This document shows, piece after piece, positions 8,546 through 16,682 of a stretch of 64,000 nucleotides of DNA (the first letter of the stretch is position 1; the number at the start of each line of letters is the position of its first letter). Source of the stretch: Ensifer aridi. Lineage in GTDB: Bacteria > Pseudomonadota > Alphaproteobacteria > Rhizobiales > Rhizobiaceae. The notes under the pieces are model-generated. The model saw only the letters and a program-made list of their open reading frames with translations. It was not told the origin of the DNA and searched no databases. Made by a program: the position numbers and the translations under genes. The stretch lies in assembly GCF_002078505.1 (NCBI RefSeq), contig NZ_LUAV01000038.1, forward strand, positions 124,001-188,000, read 5' to 3'.

Positions 8546-9649
8546 ATGGGATCAGACTCAATACGCATCGGGCTTGCCGGGGTCGGGAACTGCGCGTCCT
8601 CACTCGTTCAAGGGATCACCTTCTATCGCGATGCAAGGGAAGACGAATCCGTCCCGGGACTGATGCATGTCAATCTCGGCGGCTATCACGTGCGCGATGT
8701 CGAAATCTCCGCCGCCTTCGACGTTGCCGCCTCGAAGGTCGGCCATGATGTGGCGGAAGCGATCTATGCCCGTCCGAACAACACCTTCCGCTTCGCGGAC
8801 GTCGCTCCGACCGGTGTGCGCGTCGAACGCGGCAGGACGCTGGACGGAATCGGGCGGTACCTGCGTGAAGAGATCGAAGAATCCGATGAACCCGCCGTCG
8901 ACGTCGCCGAGGTCCTGCGGCAGACCGAAACGGATATTCTGGTCTCCTATCTGCCCGTCGGCTCCGAAGTCGCCACGCGCTGGTACGCGGAGCAGGCGCT
9001 CGCCGCCGGCTGCGGCTTCGTCAACTGCATCCCCGTCTTCATCGCGTCCGACAGAACCTGGCAGAAAAAGTTCGCCGAGCGCGGGCTGCCGCTGATCGGC
9101 GACGATATCAAAAGCCAGGTCGGGGCGACCATCGTGCACCGGCTGCTCGCCAACCTTTTCCGCGAGCGCGGCGTGCGGATCGACCGGACCTACCAGCTCA
9201 ATTTCGGCGGCAATACCGATTTTCTCAACATGCTGGAGCGCCAGCGGCTCGAGTCGAAGAAAATTTCGAAGACGCAATCCGTCGTCAGCCAGATGGATAT
9301 ACCGCTTGCGCCGGGCGACATTCACGTCGGGCCGAGCGATCACGTGCCTTGGCTCGCCGACCGCAAGTTCGCCTATATTCGCGTCGAGGGGACGACGTTC
9401 GGCGGCGTACCCCTCAATGTCGAGCTGAAGCTCGAAGTCTGGGACTCGCCCAATTCCGCCGGCGTCGTCATCGACGCGGTTCGCTGTGCGAAGCTCGCCA
9501 TGGACCGTGGCCTTGCAGGTCCGCTGATCGCCCCGTCGAGCTATTTCATGAAGTCTCCACCGCGCCAGTTCACCGATGCGGAGGCCCGCACGCGGCTCGA
9601 GGAATTCATCCTTGGGGAAAGCGACGCGTTGAAGGGGGCAGCCGAGTGA
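8546..9649 (+). CDS. ino1: myo-inositol-1-phosphate synthase
   Basis: A 367-residue protein, the length of the short actinobacterial Ino1 type. The enzyme converts glucose 6-phosphate to 1D-myo-inositol 3-phosphate with NAD in the cytoplasm. Visible motifs are GVGNCASSLVQG (NAD binding), LPVGSEVATRWYAEQA, and GDDIKSQVGATIVHR, the most conserved active-site stretch with its lysine. The ATG at 8546 has GAGGGAG about 9 nt upstream. The in-frame start at 8435 adds unconserved sequence. The stop overlaps the GTG of a phosphatase gene, so inositol may be made by two coupled products. Confidence 0.9.
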   Translation: MGSDSIRIGLAGVGNCASSLVQGITFYRDAREDESVPGLMHVNLGGYHVRDVEISAAFDVAASKVGHDVAEAIYARPNNTFRFADVAPTGVRVERGRTLDGIGRYLREEIEESDEPAVDVAEVLRQTETDILVSYLPVGSEVATRWYAEQALAAGCGFVNCIPVFIASDRTWQKKFAERGLPLIGDDIKSQVGATIVHRLLANLFRERGVRIDRTYQLNFGGNTDFLNMLERQRLESKKISKTQSVVSQMDIPLAPGDIHVGPSDHVPWLADRKFAYIRVEGTTFGGVPLNVELKLEVWDSPNSAGVVIDAVRCAKLAMDRGLAGPLIAPSSYFMKSPPRQFTDAEARTRLEEFILGESDALKGAAE

Positions 9650-10245
9650 CGACCACGTTTCTTCTTGTGCGGCACGCCGCCCACGACAGGATCGGCAGCT
9701 TCCTGGCCGGCCGCACCGGCGACGTGCCGCTCGGTAGCGCCGGTCGCGAACAGGCCCAACGCTTGGCGGCGCGCCTCGCCCGCGAGGATATAGGTTCGAT
9801 CTATGCGAGCCCGCGCAAGCGCACCCGGGAAACCGCAGCCGCGATCGCCGCCGCAGCCGCGATTGAAGAGGTGGCGACGGCCGAGGAACTTGACGAGGTG
9901 GACTTCGGCACCTGGTCCGGCAAGACCTTCGAGGTTCTCAATACGGATCCGCATTGGCGGCAATGGAACTCCATTCGCAGCCTCGTCCGCGCCCCCGGCG
10001 GTGAGACGATGCTGGATGTTCAGCGGCGGATAATGGAACTCGTCGCAGCACTGGCCGGGCGCAACAGCGACAGGAAGATCGTTCTGGTCAGCCACGCCGA
10101 TGTCATCAAGGCCCTGATCTGCCATGTTCTCGGCCTCTCGATGGATTCCTGGCCCCGCTTCGACATCGCACCCGCCTCGATCTCTGCCGTGGTGGTCGGC
10201 GATTGGGGAGCGAAAGTCCTGACATTGAATGAGGGCGTGTCCTGA
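9646..10245 (+). CDS. histidine phosphatase family protein
   Basis: A 199-residue phosphoglycerate-mutase-like phosphatase. LLVRHAAHD carries the phospho-accepting His of the RHG-type motif. SPRKRTRETA supplies the second Arg, and VLVSHADVIKAL carries the C-terminal catalytic His. The GTG start at 9646 overlaps the ino1 stop (GTGA) and has AAGGGGG upstream. Coupling to ino1 suggests dephosphorylation of inositol phosphate or a related sugar phosphate, but broad-specificity members are common. Confidence 0.85.
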   Translation: MTTTFLLVRHAAHDRIGSFLAGRTGDVPLGSAGREQAQRLAARLAREDIGSIYASPRKRTRETAAAIAAAAAIEEVATAEELDEVDFGTWSGKTFEVLNTDPHWRQWNSIRSLVRAPGGETMLDVQRRIMELVAALAGRNSDRKIVLVSHADVIKALICHVLGLSMDSWPRFDIAPASISAVVVGDWGAKVLTLNEGVS

Positions 10246-10317
10246 GCGCGACGAGCTCAATGAGCCGCTCCATCCCGTAGACACCCGCCGGTCCTTTCCG
10301 GCAGCTCGGAGGTACTT

Positions 10318-11295
10318 ATGATCGAAGCCGCCATGATCTGGAACGAACCCAACAACAAGTCGCATTGGGATCCGGAGATCGATCCAGACTGGAGTCGTTT
10401 TGCACACATGGCGAAGCTGGCGGCGGATGCGATTCGCGATGTGAACCCGGGCCTCACACGCGTGCTCGGAGGCATCTCGCCGATCGATCCGGACTTCCTG
10501 GCGCTGATGAAGTCCTACGGCGTTCTCGACCATGTCGACGCGGTCGCGGCACACGGCTTTCCGCTCGACTGGAATCTCTGGCAGATTCATGAATGGCCGC
10601 AGAAGATCGAAGAGCTTCGCGCCGTCACGGATTTGCCGATATGGGTCAGTGAGGTCGGCGTCTCCACTTTCGGTGCCGAAGAGGTCCAGCTCTGGGGACT
10701 CAGGAGAACCGCCGAACTGCTCAAGGGCAGGGTCGAGCGCATTCAATGGTACAGCCTCTACGACCTGCCGCGCGCCTGGCCGGCAACCACTCGGCACAAG
10801 GAGGCGGAGGGGTCTTCCTACTATCGGCATTTCTACATGGGTCTTCTGCGCGAAGACGGCTCGCCCAAACCGGCGCTGGAGGAATTTGCGAAGCACACGC
10901 CTGATATCGGCTTGATGCAATGGTTCCATTTCGAGGATCACAGGCTTCTCGACGCCGTCAAATGGATGAAGCGGCTCGGAGTGACCTATCTGCGCACCGG
11001 CCTTTCCTGGGCCGACCGCTTCCGGCCCGATGCGCTCGCCTGGTTCGACCGCCAGATGGAGGCGCTCGAAGACTTCAATGTGACCGTCACCTTCTGCTTC
11101 ACGCCGCAACACAGGGGCATTGCTCCCCACCATACGAGCCCCCCGATGGTGCCGGAGGAATTCGCCGCCTTTTGTGCCGAAATGACATCGCGCTATGCGC
11201 CCCCGTCAAAATCCCTCGACCTCATCGGCCGATCACCTCATTCTTCCCGCCAGCCGATGCGGCCCATGAGCTTTCCGACCCAACCCCGCGAATAG
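10318..11295 (+). CDS. glycoside hydrolase (beta-xylosidase-like), permuted barrel order
   Basis: A 325-residue clan-A-like glycosidase. The acid/base motif IWNEPNN is only about 7 residues from the start and the nucleophile segment PIWVSEVGVS is near residue 107. The C-terminal half, from about residue 200 (QWFHFEDHRLLDAVKWMKRL to EFAAFCAEMTSRYAP), looks like the N-terminal strands of GH39-type barrels. The order therefore appears circularly permuted. GGAGG 5 nt before the ATG fixes the start and shows it is not a truncated frame. The last 58 nt overlap the convergent gene. No signal peptide is seen. Confidence 0.75.
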   Translation: MIEAAMIWNEPNNKSHWDPEIDPDWSRFAHMAKLAADAIRDVNPGLTRVLGGISPIDPDFLALMKSYGVLDHVDAVAAHGFPLDWNLWQIHEWPQKIEELRAVTDLPIWVSEVGVSTFGAEEVQLWGLRRTAELLKGRVERIQWYSLYDLPRAWPATTRHKEAEGSSYYRHFYMGLLREDGSPKPALEEFAKHTPDIGLMQWFHFEDHRLLDAVKWMKRLGVTYLRTGLSWADRFRPDALAWFDRQMEALEDFNVTVTFCFTPQHRGIAPHHTSPPMVPEEFAAFCAEMTSRYAPPSKSLDLIGRSPHSSRQPMRPMSFPTQPRE

Positions 11296-12659
11296 GTGAC
11301 GCCCTGATAGAGGGCGAGCGACGCGGAGGCCCAGCCCATGTAAAGCGCCGGCAGGTGCAGCACCCGGGCAAGCCAGAACATGCGATGGCTCCAGGCGCTG
11401 ATCGAACTGCGCAGCCAATAGATCAGCATGCGCCGCGTAGTCAGACCGGTGAATGTGGGTGTCACGCGCTTGATCGGCCTGATGCCTGCACGCGGCCAGC
11501 TCAGGCGGAAGGCGAGGCCTTCGCGCCGTTGCCTGAAGCCGGCCGCCTGTGTCCGCACCACGAAGGCGCTGTCGACTTCCCTCAGCTCAAGCCGTCCCTC
11601 CCCGGCGGCGCGGCCGATCAGATCGTGAATGAGAGGAGAGCGGATGACGACGACATTCGTGCCTCGACCATCCGACGTGTAAGGCTCCACCCAGGCGTCG
11701 CCGAACGAGACATCGGCCGTTTCGGCGGTAACGTCGTCGCAGAAATTGCAGGCGGAATTCTGGAAGAAACCGGCACCCCAGTCGCCGTCGACCAGATGCC
11801 ACCAATCCTTGCTTCGCGTGCTGCCGTCTTTAAGGCGCAGATGGGCCATGTACCAGTTCGCGGGCCTGCGGGCGTCCTTCAGCCGGTAGTCGACACCCGA
11901 CACCGTGCCGATCCGTTCGCCCATCTGCCAGGCGAAGCTCTCGACGAAGCGCGCGCTTTTCATGTGCCCGCAAAAGAGGCCGAGCGTGAAGGCGATGCGC
12001 TCGCGAAGCACGGCGTCCTGCAGGCATAAGAGATGCACGGCCTTGACGAAGCAGGGAATGCCGACAACCGCGTAGCGGCCGGGTCGGCGTCTCATTTCGT
12101 CGACGACCCCGGACAGTTCCACAGGATGGTAGCGCGATTTGGCGCCCTCGCGGACGCCCTCCATCGTCCGCGAAATCCGGTACCGGAAAAGGGGTTGGCG
12201 ATCATCCTCGTCCTCGGACCGTGGGACGACATGCGCAACGCCGTCCACCAGATTCTTTTTCAGGAGCTCGGCGGCTGTCCAGTTTGCCAGCCCGCCGGAG
12301 CTGCCGTCCGACCTGAACGTGCCCTCTTCGACATGCCCGACATAGGCCGCCTCGAAGCGGCCGATCAGCGGATCGCTATGCCTTGCCGAAGGAAACCGGG
12401 CGGCAGCGATTTCGTCTTCGTTCCTCGAATGGGGAGAGAACGGGCAGATTTGGCCGAATTGCTGCGGATTGTGACCTTCCCCATGGCGGGACCAAACCGG
12501 CTTGAGCTGGCCATAGCCGTCGAAACGCATCGCCGCGATGCTTTCGTCCGCCTGCGCCACACAGGCACCGCAACCGATACAAAGCCCTGATCTGCGCATC
12601 TGTCCGGGCGAGAGCGCGGCATCGCCCGTTGGAGTCTTAAAGGGGTCAGTTGAGGACAT
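11238..12659 (-). CDS. coenzyme F420 hydrogenase/dehydrogenase beta-subunit-like Fe-S protein
   Basis: A 473-residue protein. An N-terminal CIGCGACV ferredoxin-type cluster motif lies near residue 27. The middle contains GIPCFVKAVHLL, FCGHMKS and ACNFCDD, conserved in the FrhB/F420-dehydrogenase-beta family. In polysaccharide loci such proteins accompany pyruvyl transferases; their reaction is unsettled and F420 need not be involved. The ATG at 12659 overlaps the upstream pyruvyl transferase by 14 nt; the longer frame from 12746 is inside that gene. A C-terminal hydrophobic stretch may touch the membrane. Confidence 0.8.
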   Translation of the reverse strand: MSSTDPFKTPTGDAALSPGQMRRSGLCIGCGACVAQADESIAAMRFDGYGQLKPVWSRHGEGHNPQQFGQICPFSPHSRNEDEIAAARFPSARHSDPLIGRFEAAYVGHVEEGTFRSDGSSGGLANWTAAELLKKNLVDGVAHVVPRSEDEDDRQPLFRYRISRTMEGVREGAKSRYHPVELSGVVDEMRRRPGRYAVVGIPCFVKAVHLLCLQDAVLRERIAFTLGLFCGHMKSARFVESFAWQMGERIGTVSGVDYRLKDARRPANWYMAHLRLKDGSTRSKDWWHLVDGDWGAGFFQNSACNFCDDVTAETADVSFGDAWVEPYTSDGRGTNVVVIRSPLIHDLIGRAAGEGRLELREVDSAFVVRTQAAGFRQRREGLAFRLSWPRAGIRPIKRVTPTFTGLTTRRMLIYWLRSSISAWSHRMFWLARVLHLPALYMGWASASLALYQGVTYSRGWVGKLMGRIGWREE

Positions 12660-13710
12660 TTTCCAGATAACTCTGGGATTGCCGGCGGAGGCCTGCGAGC
12701 CGGCGCGCGATGGCGGGGTCCAATGTCTCGCTGAGAATGTCCGCATAGCTCCCCTGAGGCGTGTCGGCCGATACGAGGTTGCCCTCGGTCCCCACTAAAT
12801 GGGCGAGGTCGCGAATCTTGTTGGAACGGTAATCGGAAAGGACGCAGACGAACGGTTTGGCGTTCAACAGCGAGAACACGCAGCCATGGAAGAAATTCGT
12901 GGCAACCGCATCGGCATCGGCAATGAAGCCGGCGAAGTCATCCGGCCCCGCATCGATCCACTGTTCGTCGGCCCAATCGTTGCGATAGCCTATGCTGACG
13001 AGAGGGAGCGAGCGGGATGCCGCCCATTGACGGACTCCCGACTGGAACCAGCCCGGAAACGAATGGCCGTAGACGGCGACGTAAGGAGGGGTTCTTGTGG
13101 CCCCACGGATAGGTGCGATCATTTCGGGAAATTGAAGGCACGGATCAAGGACAAGCTCCGCGTCGCGTCCCAATATGCTCTCGACGATCGTTCTTGAATT
13201 GTCGTCACGCACGGAAATCCTATCGAACTTGCGCAGCCTGTCCGCCCAATGGCTTTCGAGCCCGTTTGCGGCAGGATGACTCCCGAAGGTCGCGGCATAG
13301 GAGACCACCCGCCGTGCGGCGAGGCCTTCGCCATAGAAGATGGGATACCCGCCATACCAGGGATGGCGCAGGTTCCAGACCTCGTCGCTTCCGACGACGA
13401 CGAGATCATAGCTTTCGAGATCGGCCGGCTCGTCGAGCGGAAAAGCCCGACTCAGCGGGTATGTCGCAAAGGCCTCGATGAACTTCCTGATCTTCGATGA
13501 ATAGAGGGGCAGGTCCGACTGCGCCGTTCTCTTCGGCAGAAGCGGCTGCAGCGCGCAGCGCCACTCGGCGCGGTCGATGCGGCGGGAGCAATGATCGAGG
13601 ACAACGGGATTGGCACCGAGCGAACGAAGACCGTCCACGAGACAGCGCGCCTGCCAGAACGATCCGTAGTTGATGCAGCGATGAAAGGTCAGGACACCCA
13701 GTTTGGGCAA
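12646..13710 (-). CDS. polysaccharide pyruvyl transferase family protein
   Basis: A 354-residue GT-B-like protein of the CsaB/WcaK family. The start MPKLGVLTFHRCINYGSFWQ, then VVVGSDEVWNL and the late DADAVATNFFHGCVFSLL, are family hallmarks. It would add pyruvate ketals from PEP to sugar residues, giving an acidic polymer. The start codon is TTG (13710) with GAGG upstream; an in-frame stop excludes an earlier start. It overlaps the Fe-S protein gene, forming a two-gene unit. Confidence 0.85.
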   Translation of the reverse strand: MPKLGVLTFHRCINYGSFWQARCLVDGLRSLGANPVVLDHCSRRIDRAEWRCALQPLLPKRTAQSDLPLYSSKIRKFIEAFATYPLSRAFPLDEPADLESYDLVVVGSDEVWNLRHPWYGGYPIFYGEGLAARRVVSYAATFGSHPAANGLESHWADRLRKFDRISVRDDNSRTIVESILGRDAELVLDPCLQFPEMIAPIRGATRTPPYVAVYGHSFPGWFQSGVRQWAASRSLPLVSIGYRNDWADEQWIDAGPDDFAGFIADADAVATNFFHGCVFSLLNAKPFVCVLSDYRSNKIRDLAHLVGTEGNLVSADTPQGSYADILSETLDPAIARRLAGLRRQSQSYLENVLN

Positions 13711-13794
13711 TGGCCTCTACCTCATGGTCCGTGTAGCGCTACACTCCCGCGCGTTTTCAGCACCCGCCGGAGAGCCGGTCGCCCTCGACCGAAA

Positions 13795-14070
13795 TCAGTC
13801 GAAGATGGTGGCCTTCGCGCCTTCGTATTCCCGCGCGAGCGCCTCGATTGCGGCCGACGCTTCTTCGAAGGTCCAGCCGGCATCTTCCGCCTTTTGGGCG
13901 AGATCGCGCAATTCGTCCGTCATCTCCCCGCCCATCGCAGCAACGATACTGTCTTGCGACGTCGCAGCCATGTCGGACACTGCGGGCCTGAGAGCCGCCA
14001 TGCAATCCGCCTGCCGCCCTGGGTAATCGGAAGATTGCTGCGGCGGGGAAATCGCGTGTGAGTCCTCCAT
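13795..14070 (-). CDS. conserved small hypothetical protein (91 aa)
   Basis: No family name is recognised. The C-terminal half AEDAGWTFEEASAAIEALAR is helical and acidic. The ATG at 14070 has GGAGAG about 5 nt upstream. An RpoE2-like promoter (14121-14145) lies about 50 nt upstream. Together with the DUF1003 gene behind it, this suggests a general-stress-response gene. Confidence 0.65.
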   Translation of the reverse strand: MEDSHAISPPQQSSDYPGRQADCMAALRPAVSDMAATSQDSIVAAMGGEMTDELRDLAQKAEDAGWTFEEASAAIEALAREYEGAKATIFD

Positions 14071-14120
14071 CTTTTCTCTCCATCGCTGTCGGGCTGGTTT
14101 TCTCTTGCAACGGAAGAGTT

Positions 14121-14145
14121 AATGACGAGCATCGGCAATTGTTCC
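14121..14145 (-). promoter_or_regulatory. candidate RpoE2/EcfG promoter
   Basis: On the minus strand GGAAC (14145-14141) is followed after 18 nt by TT (14122-14121), matching GGAAC-N18/19-TT. It is about 50 nt before the start of the 91-aa gene and is one of three such sites within 1 kb. Confidence 0.55.
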
Positions 14146-14202
14146 TCGGTTGCTCGTTCGGGAGGGGCGCGATCGCCGGTTTCCGCAAACGGCGAAGCGG
14201 CC

Positions 14203-14757
14203 CTATTCCTTCGAGTGGCCCCCCTGCTTCTCCAGTCGTCTGAGAACCTCCTCCGGACTGATTTCGGTCGCAAGGTCGCCGACGTCCTCATCGGCAGGCG
14301 TCTTGACCTGCAGCCGATCCGCTATCGCCGAGACAAGCGTCAGCAACTGGGTCGCCTCCTGCTCGGCCAGAAGCGAAATCTGCAGATTGAGATCCGCGCG
14401 CTTGTCATCGTTGGCGGCCATTCGGTTCTGGCTGATCAGGACAAAGGTCGAAATGAAGATTGCCTCCACCGAGGCCACCATCGCGAGAATCGCGAATGTC
14501 GGATCGAAGATGGGCACGTTCGGAAACAGCCCGAGATTGGCGGCGATCCAGGAGCCGAAGATCAGCACATGCAAGTAGATGAAGGTCATGGAACCCGCAA
14601 AGTTGGTGATCCTCTCTGCTATCTTGTCTTGAACCGTTCTGTTCCGCTCGTCTTCTTCGCGCTGCTTCAGGATCGCGTTGATGTTGCGGTCGAGCCGGAG
14701 CATGCCCGGATCGGAAGGGGTCGAACACTCCTTACCAGTCGTTCCTCCGGGGGTCAT
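14203..14757 (-). CDS. DUF1003 family membrane protein
   Basis: A 184-residue inner-membrane protein. RITNFAGSMTFIYLHVLIFG begins the first membrane segment, FAILAMVASVEAIFISTFVLI forms the second, and a charged helix with SQNRM and LNLQISLLAEQEAT follows; this is the DUF1003 layout. The ATG at 14757 with GAGG 6 nt upstream is preferred over the GTG at 14769. Function is unknown. The upstream GGAAC-type promoter suggests control by the general stress sigma factor. Confidence 0.85.
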   Translation of the reverse strand: MTPGGTTGKECSTPSDPGMLRLDRNINAILKQREEDERNRTVQDKIAERITNFAGSMTFIYLHVLIFGSWIAANLGLFPNVPIFDPTFAILAMVASVEAIFISTFVLISQNRMAANDDKRADLNLQISLLAEQEATQLLTLVSAIADRLQVKTPADEDVGDLATEISPEEVLRRLEKQGGHSKE

Positions 14758-14853
14758 GGCGAACCTCACGCTCTCGAATTCGCACCTCGACGCCGATCAT
14801 CGACGGAGAAGTGTGCAACAGTCCTATCGACACGACTCGATCGCGCTATCGCA

Positions 14854-14878
14854 AACACGCCAGGATCGGCAAAGTTCC
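14854..14878 (-). promoter_or_regulatory. candidate RpoE2/EcfG promoter
   Basis: Minus-strand GGAAC (14878-14874) is followed after 18 nt by TT (14855-14854). It lies about 95 nt before the DUF1003 start, a usual position for a rhizobial stress promoter. Confidence 0.5.
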
Positions 14879-15115
14879 CCTGCCGCGCGATCCTTCACGC
14901 CGCTGCGAGGGCCGACGGCGGTATCAGTAAAGGATAGTCTCCGGTCACGTTCAAAAAAGGCCCGTCGCCTATTTAGGCCGAAGCCAGCGAGAAGATTGAA
15001 GTCTTGAGCGCAAAGACAGCGCGCCCGGGCATCATCCGCCCCGAGGCTTTTCCCTCAGGAAGCGCGATCTGCAATCTTTGATAGGGTTCCAATACGCAAT
15101 GGCGGCGTCTCTTTC
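14879..15115. other. non-coding gap
   Basis: The stretch between the DUF1003 promoter and the DUF3309 promoter shows no ribosome-binding site with a sensible frame. Short frames here have poor composition. It is probably a divergent regulatory region. Confidence 0.5.
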
Positions 15116-15141
15116 GGAACCAACCGACATGCCTGGGCATT
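15116..15141 (+). promoter_or_regulatory. candidate RpoE2/EcfG promoter
   Basis: GGAAC at 15116-15120 with TT 19 nt later fits the GGAAC-N18/19-TT pattern. The DUF3309 start is about 35 nt downstream, which leaves room for a short leader with a Shine-Dalgarno. Confidence 0.5.
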
Positions 15142-15174
15142 CAAGCTTAGTACCTCTCGCGTGGAGACTTGGAG

Positions 15175-15330
15175 ATGCTTGGCACCGTACTACTGATCAT
15201 CCTTATTTTGTTGCTGATAGGTGCGTTTCCGACCTGGCCATACTCAGCAAACTGGGGCTATGGCCCATCCGGTTTGCTGGGGGTCGTGGTCGTCATACTA
15301 TTGATCCTCGTCTTGATGGGGCGGATCTAG
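15175..15330 (+). CDS. DUF3309 small hydrophobic protein
   Basis: A 51-residue protein with two membrane-spanning stretches: MLGTVLLIILILLLIG at the start and VVVVILLILVLMG at the end. They are joined by the family's PTWPYSANWGYGPSG loop, typical of DUF3309. A GGAGACTTGGAG region provides the ribosome-binding site just before the ATG. A GGAAC-type promoter upstream suggests stress induction. Molecular function is unknown. Confidence 0.85.
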   Translation: MLGTVLLIILILLLIGAFPTWPYSANWGYGPSGLLGVVVVILLILVLMGRI

Positions 15331-15334
15331 CGCC

Positions 15335-15362
15335 CGTCGCCCAGGAGCGGTTTTGGGCGACG
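15335..15362. terminator. hairpin after DUF3309
   Basis: CGTCGCCCA (15335-15343) pairs perfectly with TGGGCGACG (15354-15362) directly after the DUF3309 stop. There is no T-run, so it is at most a weak terminator or an mRNA-stabilising hairpin. Confidence 0.4.
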
Positions 15363-15384
15363 ACATGAACAGCAACAAGGATTC

Positions 15385-15408
15385 AAAGCGCGCCGCTAGG
15401 CGCGCTTT
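15385..15408. terminator. bidirectional hairpin terminator
   Basis: A perfect 10-bp stem AAAGCGCGCC/GGCGCGCTTT with a GCTA loop lies between two converging genes. Runs of A and T flank the GC-rich stem, so it could end transcription from both directions. Confidence 0.65.
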
Positions 15409-15474
15409 GAAGTCGATACGAGCGCCGGTCGAGGACGTTGCGGCTTTTCCAACGTATCGATCAATGAGGCGGCA

Positions 15475-16518
15475 TTATTGCCGGCCGGCTTGGCCGAGCT
15501 CGGCGATCAACAGGTCGATCGCCGCGAACACGTCGATCGGCTCCCAATTGGCCGGGTTCCGGTAACGCGGATAAAGCCCAAGTGCGGCCACCGTAAGCTG
15601 ATCGACGGAGGGCCTTGCGCTCGCGCGTCGCGCCAATGCGGGCTTGGCGGCAACGCCGCCCCTATCCTCGGTCAATCCCCAGCCGGCATAGAAGGGCACG
15701 GCATAGCAACGCACCGGTATGTCGCGCATGAGGGCGTCGAAGCCCACCTGACTGGAGACGGTCCAGACCTCGTCGACGACATCGAGGATCGAGGCCACGG
15801 ACACTTTGTCGGCTAGCAGGACGACGCCTGTCGTCCCCGCGGCACGTTCAGTGATGTAGCCCTTGCGATAGCCCGCCATCACGTCCGGGTGCGTGCGCAC
15901 GACGCATTGCGCTCCGCTCGCAAGCGCATCGTTCAGCATGCAATCGAAGGACCGACGGCTGCCGAGCGCCCGCTCCACCGAAACGTCGCCGAGAACCTGG
16001 TCGACGAGAAGGATTCGCCGGCGATGGCTCGGCTCGATCACCGGCTGGCGATGCGGCAGGTTGTTGTATTTCGACAATTTGTGACGAACCATGCGCTCGC
16101 GGATGCGCTTTCCCGTGATCTCTTCATCACTGGACGCGGCTGCGGCAATGAGTAGCTCCAGGCGCGAAGCCCGGCCGGCGTCCACGGGCAGCGCCCTATC
16201 ATCGGCGATGATAGAGACCGGCGCTCCGCCGTCCTTGCCTAGGCCCACCGAACGCAGGAACCCGTCCTCCAGGTGCCAATGCGGCAATCGCCGCATGCCG
16301 GCGACCGCCATCGCGGTCTTCGCGGGAATGCGCCCGCCCCAGGAAACGACGCCCTTGATGCCGGGCGACAACGTCGAGGCAAGCGGCTGGTCACCAAAAT
16401 AGCGGTCGAGCCAGGGAAAAGCTTGGCGCACGAAGAACGTAGCACCGAGCCTCGTTCCAGGCCGCGGCCACCAGGCCTTGCTCGCCGCCTCGGGCAGGCT
16501 GTCCGTCGCTTGCAACAC
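15475..16518 (-). CDS. KpsC-like capsular polysaccharide protein, single domain
   Basis: A 347-residue protein with the KpsC hallmarks VPFYAGWGLTEDR, THPDVMAGYRKG and LYPRYRNPANW near the C-terminus. KpsC proteins are Kdo transferases that build the Kdo linker on capsule lipid carriers and usually contain two such domains in about 670 residues. Here there is only one. The start is uncertain: a GTG at 16518 or the adjacent TTG, both behind GGCGGAG. It converges on DUF3309 across a strong hairpin. A cytoplasmic role in capsule or K-antigen assembly is inferred. Confidence 0.8.
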   Translation of the reverse strand: MLQATDSLPEAASKAWWPRPGTRLGATFFVRQAFPWLDRYFGDQPLASTLSPGIKGVVSWGGRIPAKTAMAVAGMRRLPHWHLEDGFLRSVGLGKDGGAPVSIIADDRALPVDAGRASRLELLIAAAASSDEEITGKRIRERMVRHKLSKYNNLPHRQPVIEPSHRRRILLVDQVLGDVSVERALGSRRSFDCMLNDALASGAQCVVRTHPDVMAGYRKGYITERAAGTTGVVLLADKVSVASILDVVDEVWTVSSQVGFDALMRDIPVRCYAVPFYAGWGLTEDRGGVAAKPALARRASARPSVDQLTVAALGLYPRYRNPANWEPIDVFAAIDLLIAELGQAGRQ

Positions 16519-16682
16519 TTCTCCGCCTTACGCTCCTTCTTAAAGTCCAGAGCGGCATGCGGACGGAAATACCGCTCCACGCACTCTGGTCGCGCTGGAT
16601 CAGAAATCAGGTTGAGCCGGGAAATGCAATGATCAATGCGACCACCAATCGGCACTTCACAGCCGTAACGGCCGTCTCGCAA

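Noticed and set aside
9541..11133. 530-aa minus-strand open frame
   Set aside because: It covers the histidine phosphatase and glycosidase on the other strand, both with catalytic motifs.
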